A DNA stretch of 18,654 bases, from positions 1-18,654 of the forward strand of contig DASTSL010000072.1 of assembly GCA_035760705.1 (NCBI GenBank), written 5' to 3'. Within the stretch, counting starts at the first letter, position 1. Each line of letters opens with the position of its first letter. The notes under the pieces are model-generated. The model made no database searches, was not told the DNA's origin, and saw only the letters and a program-made list of their open reading frames with translations. The position numbers and the translations under genes are program-made. Shown in pieces: positions 5,976 to 13,070 of the stretch. The DNA is from Allomeiothermus sp035760705 (GTDB lineage: Bacteria > Deinococcota > Deinococci > Deinococcales > Thermaceae).

Positions 5976-6581
5976 ATGCCCGAGAGCGCTCTGGACGAGG
6001 AACGAATCGCCCAACAGATGAGGTTTCTGCTCGAGGCCGACAAGCTCAAACTGATCGAGCGACGCAACCTGGTGGCCGATGGCTCGAGGCGGGAGAACAG
6101 CGCCGAGCATTCCTGGCACATCGCCCTGATGGCCCTGGTGCTGACCGAGTACGCCGAAGAAGCGGTGGACCTGGCTCGGGTGGTGCGGATGCTCGTGGTT
6201 CACGACCTGGTGGAGATCCACGCCGGGGATACTTTTTTATTCGACCCCGCCGCCAATCTGGACAAAAGCCAGCGCGAGCAGGCCAGCGCGAACACCCTCT
6301 TCGCTCTCCTCCCGCTCGAGCAGGCCCAGCAGTTGCGGGCCCTGTGGGACGAGTTCGAGGAGCGGCAGACCCCCGAAGCCAGGTTCGCAGCGGCGATTGA
6401 TTCCTTCCAGCCGATCCTGCAAAACTGGGAAACCCAGGGCGGGAGCTGGCGGGCTAACGGGGTCACCGCCGCGAAGGTTTTGGAACGCAAGAAGCGAGAC
6501 CTCGAGCCCTTCCCCCGGCTGTGGGCCTACGCCCAGAAGCTGGTGAAGGATGCGGTGGAGCGGGGATATATCCGGCCCTGA
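5976..6581 (+). CDS. HD-domain hydrolase, YfbR/HDDC2-like nucleotidase
   Basis: Cytoplasmic metal-dependent phosphohydrolase of the COG1896 type, whose characterised members (E. coli YfbR, human HDDC2) dephosphorylate deoxynucleoside 5'-monophosphates. From the ATG at 5976 the protein is 201 residues, normal for the family. The metal ligands are in place: H45 in ENSAEHSWH, H76-D77 in VVHDLVEIHAGD and D142 in AAIDSFQPIL. The open frame extends upstream to 5838, but those residues are not family-like and the leader has no ribosome binding site. GATACT at 5964-5969 lies six bases before the ATG, which fits a leaderless start. Substrate cannot be told from sequence alone. Confidence 0.88.
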   Translation: MPESALDEERIAQQMRFLLEADKLKLIERRNLVADGSRRENSAEHSWHIALMALVLTEYAEEAVDLARVVRMLVVHDLVEIHAGDTFLFDPAANLDKSQREQASANTLFALLPLEQAQQLRALWDEFEERQTPEARFAAAIDSFQPILQNWETQGGSWRANGVTAAKVLERKKRDLEPFPRLWAYAQKLVKDAVERGYIRP

Positions 6582-6615
6582 TCTGAAGGAATGGGCTAGA
6601 GACAATTTTCACGAA

Positions 6616-6644
6616 CTGTAGGGACGCAAGATCCTGCGCCCCTA
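6616..6644. repeat. Left copy of a 14-bp inverted repeat, itself part of a palindrome
   Basis: CTGTAGGGACGCAA at 6616-6629 is the exact reverse complement of 7139-7152, on the far side of the DUF3224 gene. The left copy also folds locally: TAGGGACGCA (6619-6628) against TGCGCCCCTA (6635-6644), one mismatch. This form resembles short palindromic mobile repeats (MITE- or REP-like). Confidence 0.6.
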
Positions 6645-6731
6645 TTCGAGCCCGCGATTCGCCGTTTACGAAATAAGATCATGATAATATGAATCTGACA
6701 GAGCAGAGCATCGGTATCCGGGAGGAATAGC

Positions 6732-7136
6732 ATGACCCTTCGTGCAACCGGTAGGTTCGAGGTAAAGCTGGTCCGGCAAACCCAAGACGGGGAGTTCGAT
6801 GATCCGAGCCTTGCCCGGCTGTCCATTGACAAGCGGTTTGAGGGCGACCTTCAGGGCACCAGCCGGGGCCAGATGATGAGCGCCCGCACAGGCGTGGAGA
6901 ATTCAGCCGGGTATGTGGCGCTCGAGCGGGTCAGCGGAACCCTCCACGGGAGAAGCGGGACCTTCATGCTCCAGCACAGCTCTACCCTGGCCCGTGGCGT
7001 AGCCGTTCAAAGCATCACGGTGGTGCCGGATTCGGGCAGCGGGGAGTTGGTGGGGCTCGAGGGCCGGATGACCATCCATATCGTGGACGGGAAACATTTT
7101 TACGAACTCGAGTCCACGCTACCCAAGGATTTCTAG
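6732..7136 (+). CDS. DUF3224 domain protein
   Basis: 134 residues, typical length for DUF3224, a small beta-rich family of unknown function. Supporting features are the alternating-strand start RATGRFEVKLVRQ, the RLSIDKRFEGDLQGTSRGQMMSA segment and the tail GLEGRMTIHIVDGKHFYELESTL. No signal peptide or membrane segment is present, so it should be cytoplasmic. The ATG at 6732 follows GGAGGA with good spacing. GATAAT at 6683-6688 could be the -10 box. The gene is bracketed by a perfect 14-bp inverted repeat (6616-6629 and 7139-7152), the right copy starting two bases after the stop codon, so it may have moved as a cassette. Confidence 0.85.
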   Translation: MTLRATGRFEVKLVRQTQDGEFDDPSLARLSIDKRFEGDLQGTSRGQMMSARTGVENSAGYVALERVSGTLHGRSGTFMLQHSSTLARGVAVQSITVVPDSGSGELVGLEGRMTIHIVDGKHFYELESTLPKDF

Positions 7137-7138
7137 AA

Positions 7139-7152
7139 TTGCGTCCCTACAG
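7139..7152. repeat. Right copy of the 14-bp inverted repeat
   Basis: TTGCGTCCCTACAG is the perfect inverted match to 6616-6629. It lies in the 30-base gap between the DUF3224 stop and the convergent ATPase stop. It is not followed by a T-run, so it is not an ordinary terminator. Confidence 0.6.
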
Positions 7153-7166
7153 CGATTAGGGCGTGA

Positions 7167-9191
7167 TCAAGCCCGCACCGGATGCCGCAACAGCCTGAGC
7201 CCCACCAGGCACACAAACACCGTCCCGCCCTCGTGCGCCACCACGCCCAAGGGCAGCGGCACCAGGCCAAAGAGCGACAGCGTGCCCACGATCAGGATGA
7301 TCGAGAGGGCCAAGCTCAGGTTGAAGCGCACCGTGCGCATGGTGGCTTGGGCCAACTCCACCGCCCCGGCGAGCCTCGAGAGGTCGTTTTTCATCAACAC
7401 CAAATCCGCACTCTCGAGGGCCACGTCGGTGCCCGAACCCATCGAAACCCCCACGTCGGCCATGGCTAGGGCGGGGGCGTCGTTGATGCCGTCCCCGACC
7501 ATCGCCACCTTGCCCTCCTGGCGCAAATGGCGCAAGGTCTCGAGCTTCTCCTCGGGTAGCAGTTCGGCGTAGACCTCCTCGATGCCCAGTGCCCAGGCGA
7601 TGTGGTGGGCCACCGCCGGGCGGTCCCCGGTGAGCATGACTACCCTCAAGCCCCGCTGGCGCAGGGTCTCAACGGCGTGCTGGGCGTCGGGGCGGGGGGT
7701 GTCGGCCACGGCCAGCAGGGCCACCACCCGGTCTCCCCGGCCCAGCAGCATGGTGGTGAGCCCTTCGGACTCGAGCGCGGCCAGGTGGGCCTCGGCATCG
7801 GCGTCCAGATTGGCCCCGTACTCCTGAGCCAGCGCCCGGGTCCCGGCCCAGACCGTCTCGGGTTGGGGGTCCACCAGGGTCGGGCGGGAGCGCTCCTTGC
7901 GGGTCTCCTCAGCCACAAAACGGGGGGATGCCTCCTGCGAAAGCGCCTCGAGCCGCCCCACGATGCCTTTTCCGCGCAGAGCTTGAACCCCGCTCACGGC
8001 GGGCAGGGGGCCAGGGTAGCTCTCTACGATGGCCTTGGCGATGGGGTGTTCGCTGTGGCGCTCGAGGCCCGCCGCCAGGGCGTGGGCTTCGGCCTCGGTG
8101 CCTTCCAGGGGAACCACCGCCACCAGCTTCATGCGGCCCTGGGTGAGGGTTCCGGTCTTGTCCATGGCGATGATCTTGACCCTCGAGAGGGCCTCCAGGG
8201 CGGCGCCGCTTTTGAAGAGGGCCCCGGCCCTGGCCCCTGCCGCCATCGCCGAGAGCATCGCGGCGGGCGTGCTGATCACCACCGCGCAGGGGCTTGCCAC
8301 CACCAGGAAGGTCATGGCCCGGTACCAGGCGGCCCCCGCGTCCACGCCGAAACCGAGGTAGAAGATGGCGAACAGCAGCGGGGCCGAGAGCAGCACCGCC
8401 ACCGTGTAGGGACCTTCGAAGCGCTCGGCGAAGCGCTCGGTGGGGCTCTTGGCGGCCTGGGCCTCCTCCACCAGCCGGATCAGCCGGGCCAGGGTGCTCT
8501 CCCCGGCGGGCTTGTCCACCCGGGCCACGATCACCCCGTGCCCGTTGAGGCTGCCGCTAAAGAGGGGGTCGCCGGGGGCTTTGTCCACCGGCACCGACTC
8601 CCCGGTGAGCATGCTCTCGTCCACGCTGGTCTGACCGCTCAGAACCGTGGCGTCGGCGGGGAAGCGCTCGCCGGGGCGCACCAGCAACTCGTCGCCCACC
8701 TGGATCTCGGCCAGCGGGACCCAGACCTCTGCCCCACCCCGCCGCACGGTAGCCCCGGCGGGCTCGAGCGCCATCAGGGCTTGGATGGCCCGTTTGGTGC
8801 GGGCCATGGCCCAGTCTTGCAGGGTGTTGGAGAGGCTGAAGAGGAAGAGCAAGATGGCCCCGTCGTCGGCGTGGCCCACGCTGGCCGCGCCCAAAGCCGC
8901 CACCACCATCAGCAGATCCACGTCCAGCTTGCGCTCATAGAAGAGCGAGTGGAAGGCGTGGATGGCCGAGGGCACTCCCCCGGCCAGGAAAGCCACCACG
9001 AAAGCCACCCACATCGCCGTGGACTGGCCCAAGTAGTCCATCCCGAGGCCTACCAGCAACCCCAGCAGGGTCAGCCCGGTGAGCAGGAAACCCCTCGCAA
9101 CCGAGTTCCGCCAGATGTTCGACACATTTCCCCGCGGTATGCCGCCCGAACTGGGGTGGGCAGGTTTTGTTTCCTCAGTCGGCAGGGTCAT
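7167..9191 (-). CDS. P1B-4-type heavy-metal translocating ATPase
   Basis: Membrane metal exporter of 674 residues, driven by ATP hydrolysis. Actuator TGES at 196-199, phosphorylation site DKTGT (D344), HP dipeptide at 382-383, TGD at 521-523 and GDGIND at 566-571 are intact. The membrane metal site reads SPC (300-302), not CPC, and the last membrane helix has HEGGT (653-657). That SPC plus HEGGT pair defines the P1B-4 group, whose members move Co2+, Fe2+ or Zn2+. There is no N-terminal CxxC metal-binding domain. About eight hydrophobic segments are visible. The nucleotide-binding domain carries an extra charged stretch at about 412-445. ATG 9191 follows AGGAAGG with 5-base spacing. The upstream dyad at 9261-9287 suggests metal-responsive control. 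The exact metal cannot be decided here. Confidence 0.92.
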   Translation of the reverse strand: MTLPTEETKPAHPSSGGIPRGNVSNIWRNSVARGFLLTGLTLLGLLVGLGMDYLGQSTAMWVAFVVAFLAGGVPSAIHAFHSLFYERKLDVDLLMVVAALGAASVGHADDGAILLFLFSLSNTLQDWAMARTKRAIQALMALEPAGATVRRGGAEVWVPLAEIQVGDELLVRPGERFPADATVLSGQTSVDESMLTGESVPVDKAPGDPLFSGSLNGHGVIVARVDKPAGESTLARLIRLVEEAQAAKSPTERFAERFEGPYTVAVLLSAPLLFAIFYLGFGVDAGAAWYRAMTFLVVASPCAVVISTPAAMLSAMAAGARAGALFKSGAALEALSRVKIIAMDKTGTLTQGRMKLVAVVPLEGTEAEAHALAAGLERHSEHPIAKAIVESYPGPLPAVSGVQALRGKGIVGRLEALSQEASPRFVAEETRKERSRPTLVDPQPETVWAGTRALAQEYGANLDADAEAHLAALESEGLTTMLLGRGDRVVALLAVADTPRPDAQHAVETLRQRGLRVVMLTGDRPAVAHHIAWALGIEEVYAELLPEEKLETLRHLRQEGKVAMVGDGINDAPALAMADVGVSMGSGTDVALESADLVLMKNDLSRLAGAVELAQATMRTVRFNLSLALSIILIVGTLSLFGLVPLPLGVVAHEGGTVFVCLVGLRLLRHPVRA

Positions 9192-9260
9192 CGATGCCTT
9201 CCTGTTGACGCTAGATCATGAACTCGAGCCTTAGATATCCCATAGCGATCGCAAAAACTC

Positions 9261-9287
9261 GCTTATTGCGAATCACTGCTAATAAGC
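9261..9287. promoter_or_regulatory. Dyad upstream of the metal ATPase, probable operator
   Basis: GCTTATT (9261-9267) and AATAAGC (9281-9287) form a perfect 7-bp inverted repeat with a 13-base spacer, in an AT-rich island 70-96 bases before the ATPase start. An 8-bp palindrome GCGATCGC lies next to it at 9245-9252. Size and placement fit an ArsR- or MerR-type metal-sensor site. Confidence 0.5.
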
Positions 9288-9403
9288 AGCCTAGCATCTT
9301 CCTGCTTCACACGTCAACTGCGACCCGCCGAGTCTGGCTAAGTACCTCGCCCGGGGCGCTCTTTTGGTTAAGCATCCCACCTGAAGCGGGGGACATATGG
9401 CTC

Positions 9404-9430
9404 GAATCCTGAGTCCTGGACTCAAGATTC
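9404..9430. repeat. 27-base near-perfect palindrome
   Basis: GAATC (9404-9408) plus TGAGTCC (9410-9416) pair with GGACTCA (9418-9424) plus GATTC (9426-9430), with one C/A mismatch and a single central T. It lies in the 338-base gene-free stretch 9192-9529, which otherwise shows only the ATPase operator dyad and the ribosome binding site of the GNAT fragment. No T-run follows, so it may be an operator or element end and not a terminator. Confidence 0.5.
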
Positions 9431-9529
9431 CGTATTTTAGCCCACCGCTTCAATCCTCGGGTTAGGCTGCTCGCACGGCCACCCATAAGGGCCGGTCTAT
9501 GGTAGGACAGGGACAAAACGAGGAGCGCC

Positions 9530-9685
9530 GTGGGGCTCGAGATGCTCCCCTACCAGAGCGAGGACGACTACTGGCGGATCCGGCAATTTTTGCGCGAGGT
9601 GTTCGGGCTCAACGCGCGGCGGGAGCTGAGCTGGCCGGTGTACCGCTTCGACTATATCGCCGCGCTCCAAACCATCCGGCGATAA
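9530..9685 (+). pseudogene. Truncated GNAT acetyltransferase, N-terminal fragment
   Basis: A 51-codon frame starts at GTG 9530 with GAGGAG four bases upstream. It encodes VGLEMLPYQSEDDYWRIRQF and then a LREVFGLNARRELSWPVYRFDY segment. This is the start of a GNAT-family N-acetyltransferase as found in Thermus-type genomes (YxSEDDYWRIRxFLREVF, RRELSWPVYRFDY). After RFDY the frame runs into unrelated codons (IAALQTIRR) and stops at TAA 9683-9685, so the acetyl-CoA-binding core is lost. The ribosome binding site is intact, so a non-functional peptide may still be made. The family call rests on remembered sequence similarity of about 40 residues. Confidence 0.6.
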
Positions 9686-9763
9686 CCGGGATAGTACGTC
9701 TTCCTGCTACGCAGCAAAAGAAACCTCTCCCCGATGACGTTCCCCACAATTGATCTACCGACC

Positions 9764-10759
9764 TCAAACCCAAGTTAGCTCGAGGTGGGCCTGGTAATAC
9801 CCCACCTCGAGCCCCTTCACGTTCTTGATGATCGGCCTGCGCCACTCGAGCGGCGTGCTCGGGTCGAGCACCCCCAGTCGCTCGAGCAGTTGTACGACCG
9901 CGGGTTCTCGCGCCGGGATCGAGCCGTCCTCGATCTTGAGGGCGATGCCCAGCGGCCCCCACTTCGTTTCGCGCAGGGCCATGCCGTAATAGCCGTCGGC
10001 TCCCCGCTTGGCGACCAGGCCCGGAATCTTCTGCATCAGCACGGTGTCGATACTCTCCGGCCCGGCGATGAAGTCGGGGTGTTGGCGCATGGCCTGGTAG
10101 GCAGCCTCGAGGCCATCCCGGTACAGCTCGGGGGCCAGAGCAGGTTCGGCCAGTTGGGTGAACATCCAGGCCGCCCGGTCGAGCGGGAGCACGAAGGTCG
10201 GGACGCTGCACCCATCCACCCCGTAGGGGATCTCCGGAACACCGGAAAGGTCGCGTACGGTTTGAAAGTTGAGTTGCTGAACCGGGTGCTGAGGGAGTTC
10301 ATAACCGTGGGGGTCGGCACCCAGCGCTACTGCCGCGGCCAGCATCCCGGAGTGCTTACCCGAGCAGTTGTTGTGCAGCACGGTGGGTTTTTGCTGGTGG
10401 GCCTCGAGTTCTCGCCGGGCGGTGCGCGAGAGGGGAGCGTGCACCCCACAGGCCAGATAGCCGGGGTCGAGCCCGATCCGCTCGAGCATCCGCGCGGCGA
10501 TCTCGGTGTGGCGCGGGGTCCCATCGTGCGAGGCGATCGCCAGAGCCAACTCCTCCAGGCCGAAGTCGAATCTTCGCATGGCCCCGGTCTGGAAGAGGGC
10601 CTGGGCCTGGAAGGGCTTGGCCGAGGAGCGCATATGGGCAAGGAGCCGGGGATCACCACTAGCGGCCAGCAGCTCGCCCGCCCGGTTCACCACGGCCAGG
10701 GAGACCCGGTAGCGGTTTTCGATCTCGGAGCCGCGATAAGCGTAGACGTAGGATTCCAC
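9764..10759 (-). CDS. L-asparaginase, ReAII (Asparaginase_II, PF06089) type
   Basis: 331-residue enzyme hydrolysing L-asparagine to aspartate and ammonia, of the Rhizobium etli ReAII fold class, unrelated to the EcAII and Ntn types. Family blocks are clear: MRSSAKPFQA (Ser45, Ser46, Lys48), IASHDGTPRH (Ser77, His78), NNCSGKHSGML (Cys132, Lys135) and GVDGCSVPTF (Cys184). With an offset of three these match the Ser48/Lys51, Ser80, Cys135/Lys138 residues of ReAII. No signal peptide, so cytoplasmic. The start is GTG at 10759 with no ribosome binding site; TAGACT (10771-10766, minus) ends six bases before it, so the message is probably leaderless. That separates it from the folded transcript that terminates just upstream. 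Confidence 0.92.
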   Translation of the reverse strand: MESYVYAYRGSEIENRYRVSLAVVNRAGELLAASGDPRLLAHMRSSAKPFQAQALFQTGAMRRFDFGLEELALAIASHDGTPRHTEIAARMLERIGLDPGYLACGVHAPLSRTARRELEAHQQKPTVLHNNCSGKHSGMLAAAVALGADPHGYELPQHPVQQLNFQTVRDLSGVPEIPYGVDGCSVPTFVLPLDRAAWMFTQLAEPALAPELYRDGLEAAYQAMRQHPDFIAGPESIDTVLMQKIPGLVAKRGADGYYGMALRETKWGPLGIALKIEDGSIPAREPAVVQLLERLGVLDPSTPLEWRRPIIKNVKGLEVGYYQAHLELTWV

Positions 10760-10772
10760 CCGTCCAGTCTAC

Positions 10773-10797
10773 AAAAAGCCCGGCCTTTCCGCCGGGC
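10773..10797 (-). terminator. Intrinsic terminator just upstream of the asparaginase gene
   Basis: GCCCGGC (10778-10784) and GCCGGGC (10791-10797) form a perfect 7-bp GC stem with a 6-base loop, followed on the minus strand by TTTTTG. It acts in the minus direction, yet no minus-strand protein gene lies upstream before the plus-strand VOC gene. It therefore appears to end an untranslated RNA. Confidence 0.8.
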
Positions 10798-10954
10798 AGT
10801 GCCTGATCTGCTCTGAGCTCGTGAGACAGCCAAGCCGGGATTTTGTGGGGAGGTGGGTTCTCGCCCACCGGGATAAGGTTATCCCTCGATCATCAGAGCG
10901 ATGTCAGGCTCGAGATTAGCTCGGGCAGGCCTCCTCAACGGCTGCGGTTAGGCC
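10773..10954 (-). ncRNA. Candidate structured non-coding RNA or leader
   Basis: On the minus strand this 180-base segment can fold extensively. Arm pairs 10904-10909 with 10801-10806 (GCCTGA/TCAGGC) and 10893-10899 with 10810-10816 (GCTCTGA/TCAGAGC) make a 13-bp stem with one internal loop. Inside it are two adjacent hairpins: 10870-10885 (GGGATAA/TTATCCC) and 10852-10869 (GGTGGG/CCCACC). Before it is another at 10928-10954 (GGCCT plus AAC against GTT plus AGGCC). A canonical terminator follows directly. There is no open reading frame of interest within. I cannot place it in a known RNA family; 6S RNA and riboswitch were considered. The promoter is unclear in the AT-rich 10970-11005 stretch. 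The whole 10760-11026 interval has no protein gene. Confidence 0.5.
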
Positions 10955-10973
10955 ATCTCGGAAATCCGTTTTT

Positions 10974-10990
10974 CTATTATGTTAAAATAG
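10974..10990. promoter_or_regulatory. AT-rich control region with dyad before the VOC gene
   Basis: CTATT and AATAG arms (10974-10978, 10986-10990) flank a 7-base centre in an AT-rich island between the folded RNA (-) and the VOC gene (+). It is likely to hold the promoter of one or both, but no strong -35/-10 pair could be chosen. Confidence 0.3.
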
Positions 10991-11026
10991 AATCTCAATA
11001 CTAGTAATATGAAGGGAGTGAAATCA

Positions 11027-11431
11027 ATGGCCAAGCTGCTCGGTCCCGACTTCATCAGCTTGCAGGTGCGGGACTTCTTCCGCTCGCGCAAGTTTTACAG
11101 CGAAACCTTGGGCTTAAGGGTTGACCCTCGCTTTGACATCCCCGATTTTTTCCTCTTCGACACCAACTCCATCCCCTTTGCCATCACCCAAGCCCGCGTT
11201 GACCCGGACGAAGCGCCGCAGCCAGGATGGGGGGTGACCCTCTGGATTGACTGCGATCAGGTTGACGCGTTACACGCCAGATTGCAGGCCGCGGGAACCC
11301 CCATCCTTACGCCGCCCTACGACAGTCCGTTCGGACGGGCGATGGTCTTCGCCGATCCGGATGGATACCGGCTTACCGCCAACCAGCACCCCTGGGATCG
11401 GTTTCCCCTCGGCGGAGTGCGCCTAGGATAG
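11027..11431 (+). CDS. VOC-superfamily (glyoxalase/bleomycin-resistance) protein
   Basis: Small cytoplasmic protein of the vicinal-oxygen-chelate fold, 134 residues from the ATG at 11027. That start is preferred over ATG 11009 because GGGAG at 11014-11018 is eight bases upstream of it and nothing precedes the other. The first beta-alpha-beta unit is DFISLQVRDFFRSRKFYSETLGLRV, and the second ends with TPPYDSPFGRAMVFADPDGYRLTANQ, both typical of the family. The usual metal ligands (His at strand 1, Glu near the C-terminus) are not obvious: strand 1 has FISLQV and the C-terminal position reads Ala-Asn-Gln. It may therefore bind a ligand without catalysis. Specific function is not inferable. Confidence 0.82.
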   Translation: MAKLLGPDFISLQVRDFFRSRKFYSETLGLRVDPRFDIPDFFLFDTNSIPFAITQARVDPDEAPQPGWGVTLWIDCDQVDALHARLQAAGTPILTPPYDSPFGRAMVFADPDGYRLTANQHPWDRFPLGGVRLG

Positions 11432-11460
11432 CCCAGGGCTCCCTACGGGCGGGGTCTCGC

Positions 11461-12192
11461 TCATCCCCCGATCAAACCCCCATCGTTCTTACGCACCGCG
11501 ATCACCGACGGGCGCGGCACACCGCTACCGTCTGGCCACAGGCTCAGCGGTTTCTCCACCGTTCCACCCTCGCCGGGGTGCTGGATACCGGCGAAGAAGT
11601 TCCGATTGTCCGGCGTGAAGGTCGGCCCGCAGACCTCCGAGCCCACCGTGCTGGACATGAACTGCATCACCTGGCCGCGCTCGGGGCCACGGGTGGGCAC
11701 GGCAAACACCCCGTCGTTCTTCTTGAGCGACTCACCCATCCCGTCGGTGGCGATCCACATATTCCCGGCCCGGTCGAAGGTGATGTTATCGGGGCAGGAG
11801 ACCGCCGAGACCTTGTCTTTGGGGAAACCAGCAAAGAAGGTGCTGGGGTCGGAGGGCTCGCCGCAGCGGATCACCACGTTATGGGTGTAGCCGTCGGCTA
11901 GGAGGATGCGGTCTTCGCTCGAGAGGCCAATCGGCTTGAATCCGAGGGTCCCGGCGGCTTGGGCCTTGGAGATGTTGGCTACACCGGACATCACGAAGAG
12001 CCCGGCCATGCTCGCCGCCAAGAAGCTGCGGCGGGTCAGGGCTTCCTCGACCACGTCCCGCATGTAGGTGTTCTGGCTGGGGTTCAGGATCGGCTGAGCG
12101 CAGGCGTCCCCGCACTTCCAGCGGCAGGTAGCGGGCGAACGGCCCCCGATATGGCTATCCTCGATGTGAAACTCCGGCTCGAGCCCGATCAT
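11461..12192 (-). pseudogene. PhoX-type phosphatase with large in-frame internal deletion
   Basis: The 243-residue frame joins the two ends of a PhoX (DUF839) alkaline phosphatase, normally about 600-700 residues. Residues 1-110 are the N-terminus: a Tat signal with RRSFLAAS at 54-61, then LGFKPIGLSSEDRILLADGYTHNVVIR. Residues from about 111 onward are the C-terminal part: STFFAGFPKDKVSAVSCPDNITFD, GNMWIATDG, NDGVFAVPTRGPERGQVMQF and EVCGPTFTPDNRNFF, ending IQHPGEGG. The join is near base 11862 at a Gly-Glu-Pro that occurs in both parts of the family, suggesting recombination between short repeats. Most calcium, iron and phosphate ligands of PhoX lie in the missing middle, so activity is unlikely. 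Start ATG 12192 has a strong AGGAGG site and Tat export should still work. Confidence 0.78.
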
Positions 12193-12218
12193 CTCTCCTC
12201 CTTGGGAAGGGTCTTCTT

Positions 12219-12249
12219 TATCTACTCGAGGCTAAGAAAGCTGTGTCAG
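12219..12249 (-). promoter_or_regulatory. Possible promoter of the phoX remnant
   Basis: On the minus strand CTGACA (12249-12244) and TAGATA (12224-12219) are separated by 19 bases, longer than ideal. The start codon of the remnant lies 27 bases downstream with a good ribosome binding site. Confidence 0.35.
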
Positions 12250-12303
12250 GGGAGTATCACCCGATTTGGCCGCTGCGATGGTGAGGCTCGTGCGGTTAGG
12301 GTG

Positions 12304-12309
12304 TATAAT
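12304..12309 (+). promoter_or_regulatory. -10 box of the DUF1508 gene
   Basis: A perfect TATAAT at 12304-12309 with GTGAGG 17 bases upstream (12281-12286) as a poor -35. It gives a leader of about 28 bases carrying the ribosome binding site AGGGGG. Confidence 0.55.
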
Positions 12310-12344
12310 CTCCTCGAAAAAGTCCAAAGTATCAGGGGGTGGCT

Positions 12345-12668
12345 ATGGCAGGCAAGTTCATGGTCGAGGCTTCGGGTGAGCAGTTCATGTTCAACCTCCA
12401 AGCCGCAAACGGCCAGGTGATCCTCACCAGCGAGCGCTACACCAGCCGCGACGGGGCGCTCGCGGGGATCGCCTCGGTCCGCCTCAACGCCCCTCACGAC
12501 GGGCGTTATGAACGGCGTACCTCGAGCGCGGGGGAGCCCTATTTCGTGCTCAAAGCCGGAAACGGCGAGGTCATCGGGCGCAGCGAGATGTATTCCTCGG
12601 CGGGGGCCATGGAAAACGGCATCGAGTCGGTCAAGAAGAATGCCCCCGAGGCCCCGGTAGAAGCCTGA
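12345..12668 (+). CDS. YegP-family protein with two DUF1508 repeats
   Basis: 107 residues from ATG 12345; a GTG at 12339 is also in frame, but AGGGGG spacing favours the ATG. Two tandem DUF1508 units are visible. The first (about 10-50) has FNLQAANGQVILTSERYTS and ends GIASVRLNA. The second (about 65-103) has YFVLKAGNGEVIGRSEMYSS and ends GIESVKKNA. The family is small, cytoplasmic and of unknown role, often seen in stress contexts. It is divergent from the phoX remnant and convergent with DUF309, and appears monocistronic. Confidence 0.9.
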   Translation: MAGKFMVEASGEQFMFNLQAANGQVILTSERYTSRDGALAGIASVRLNAPHDGRYERRTSSAGEPYFVLKAGNGEVIGRSEMYSSAGAMENGIESVKKNAPEAPVEA

Positions 12669-12679
12669 AGCGCCGGGGT

Positions 12680-13027
12680 TCAGAGCAGGCGGGGAAAGGC
12701 CGGGAGCCGATCAGGGTCTCGTAGGGCTGCTCGCACCTCCTCGATCAGTTCGGCCACCCGCACTCCTTGGTAGGTGGGGGGGATCATCTCGAGGTGCCGT
12801 AAAGCTTTCGCGAAGTTCCGCCAGCCCCCGCTTGGGCTCGATTTGGCCTTGTGCAGGGCCGCCGCCAGCAGGATGACCCCCTGGGTGAACTCCCGGCCCG
12901 GCCCCGCGAGGCGCATCCACAGCGGCTCGAGCGCCTCGTGCACCTCCCAGAACTCCCCCCGCCGCCACAGCTCGAGGGCGGCGATGAACTCGGGGGTCTC
13001 GAGTAAGTTCACGCAGACCACCCCCAC
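12680..13027 (-). CDS. DUF309 domain protein
   Basis: Up to 115 residues. The family signature is clear: FWEVHEALEPLWMRLAGPGREFTQGVILLAAALHK, the EvHExLEpxW helix and QGxIxLAAAxxK helix of DUF309, a small helical protein known structurally from Thermus but with no assigned function. The longest frame begins at GTG 13027. A GTG at 13012 (VNLLETPEF) is equally plausible, since a GGGGGTGG ribosome binding site precedes it and it matches the usual family start. Its stop is 12 bases from the convergent DUF1508 stop. Confidence 0.88.
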   Translation of the reverse strand: MGVVCVNLLETPEFIAALELWRRGEFWEVHEALEPLWMRLAGPGREFTQGVILLAAALHKAKSSPSGGWRNFAKALRHLEMIPPTYQGVRVAELIEEVRAALRDPDRLPAFPRLL

Positions 13028-13070
13028 ATCTACCCGTATCCCAGCGTACCCAAAAGTGCGCCGACTCTCT

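Noticed and set aside
7602..9221. 539-residue plus-strand frame antisense to the metal ATPase
   Set aside because: Mirror frame of a conserved P-type ATPase, with the usual Gly/His-rich composition of such shadows.
9785..10816. 343-residue plus-strand frame antisense to asparaginase
   Set aside because: Mirror frame; the minus strand carries all catalytic motifs of the ReAII family.
10773..10960. 6S RNA (ssrS)
   Set aside because: ATTTCCGAGATGG on the minus strand resembles the 5' end of E. coli 6S RNA, but no matching 3' partner exists and the fold is branched, not a single rod with a central bubble.
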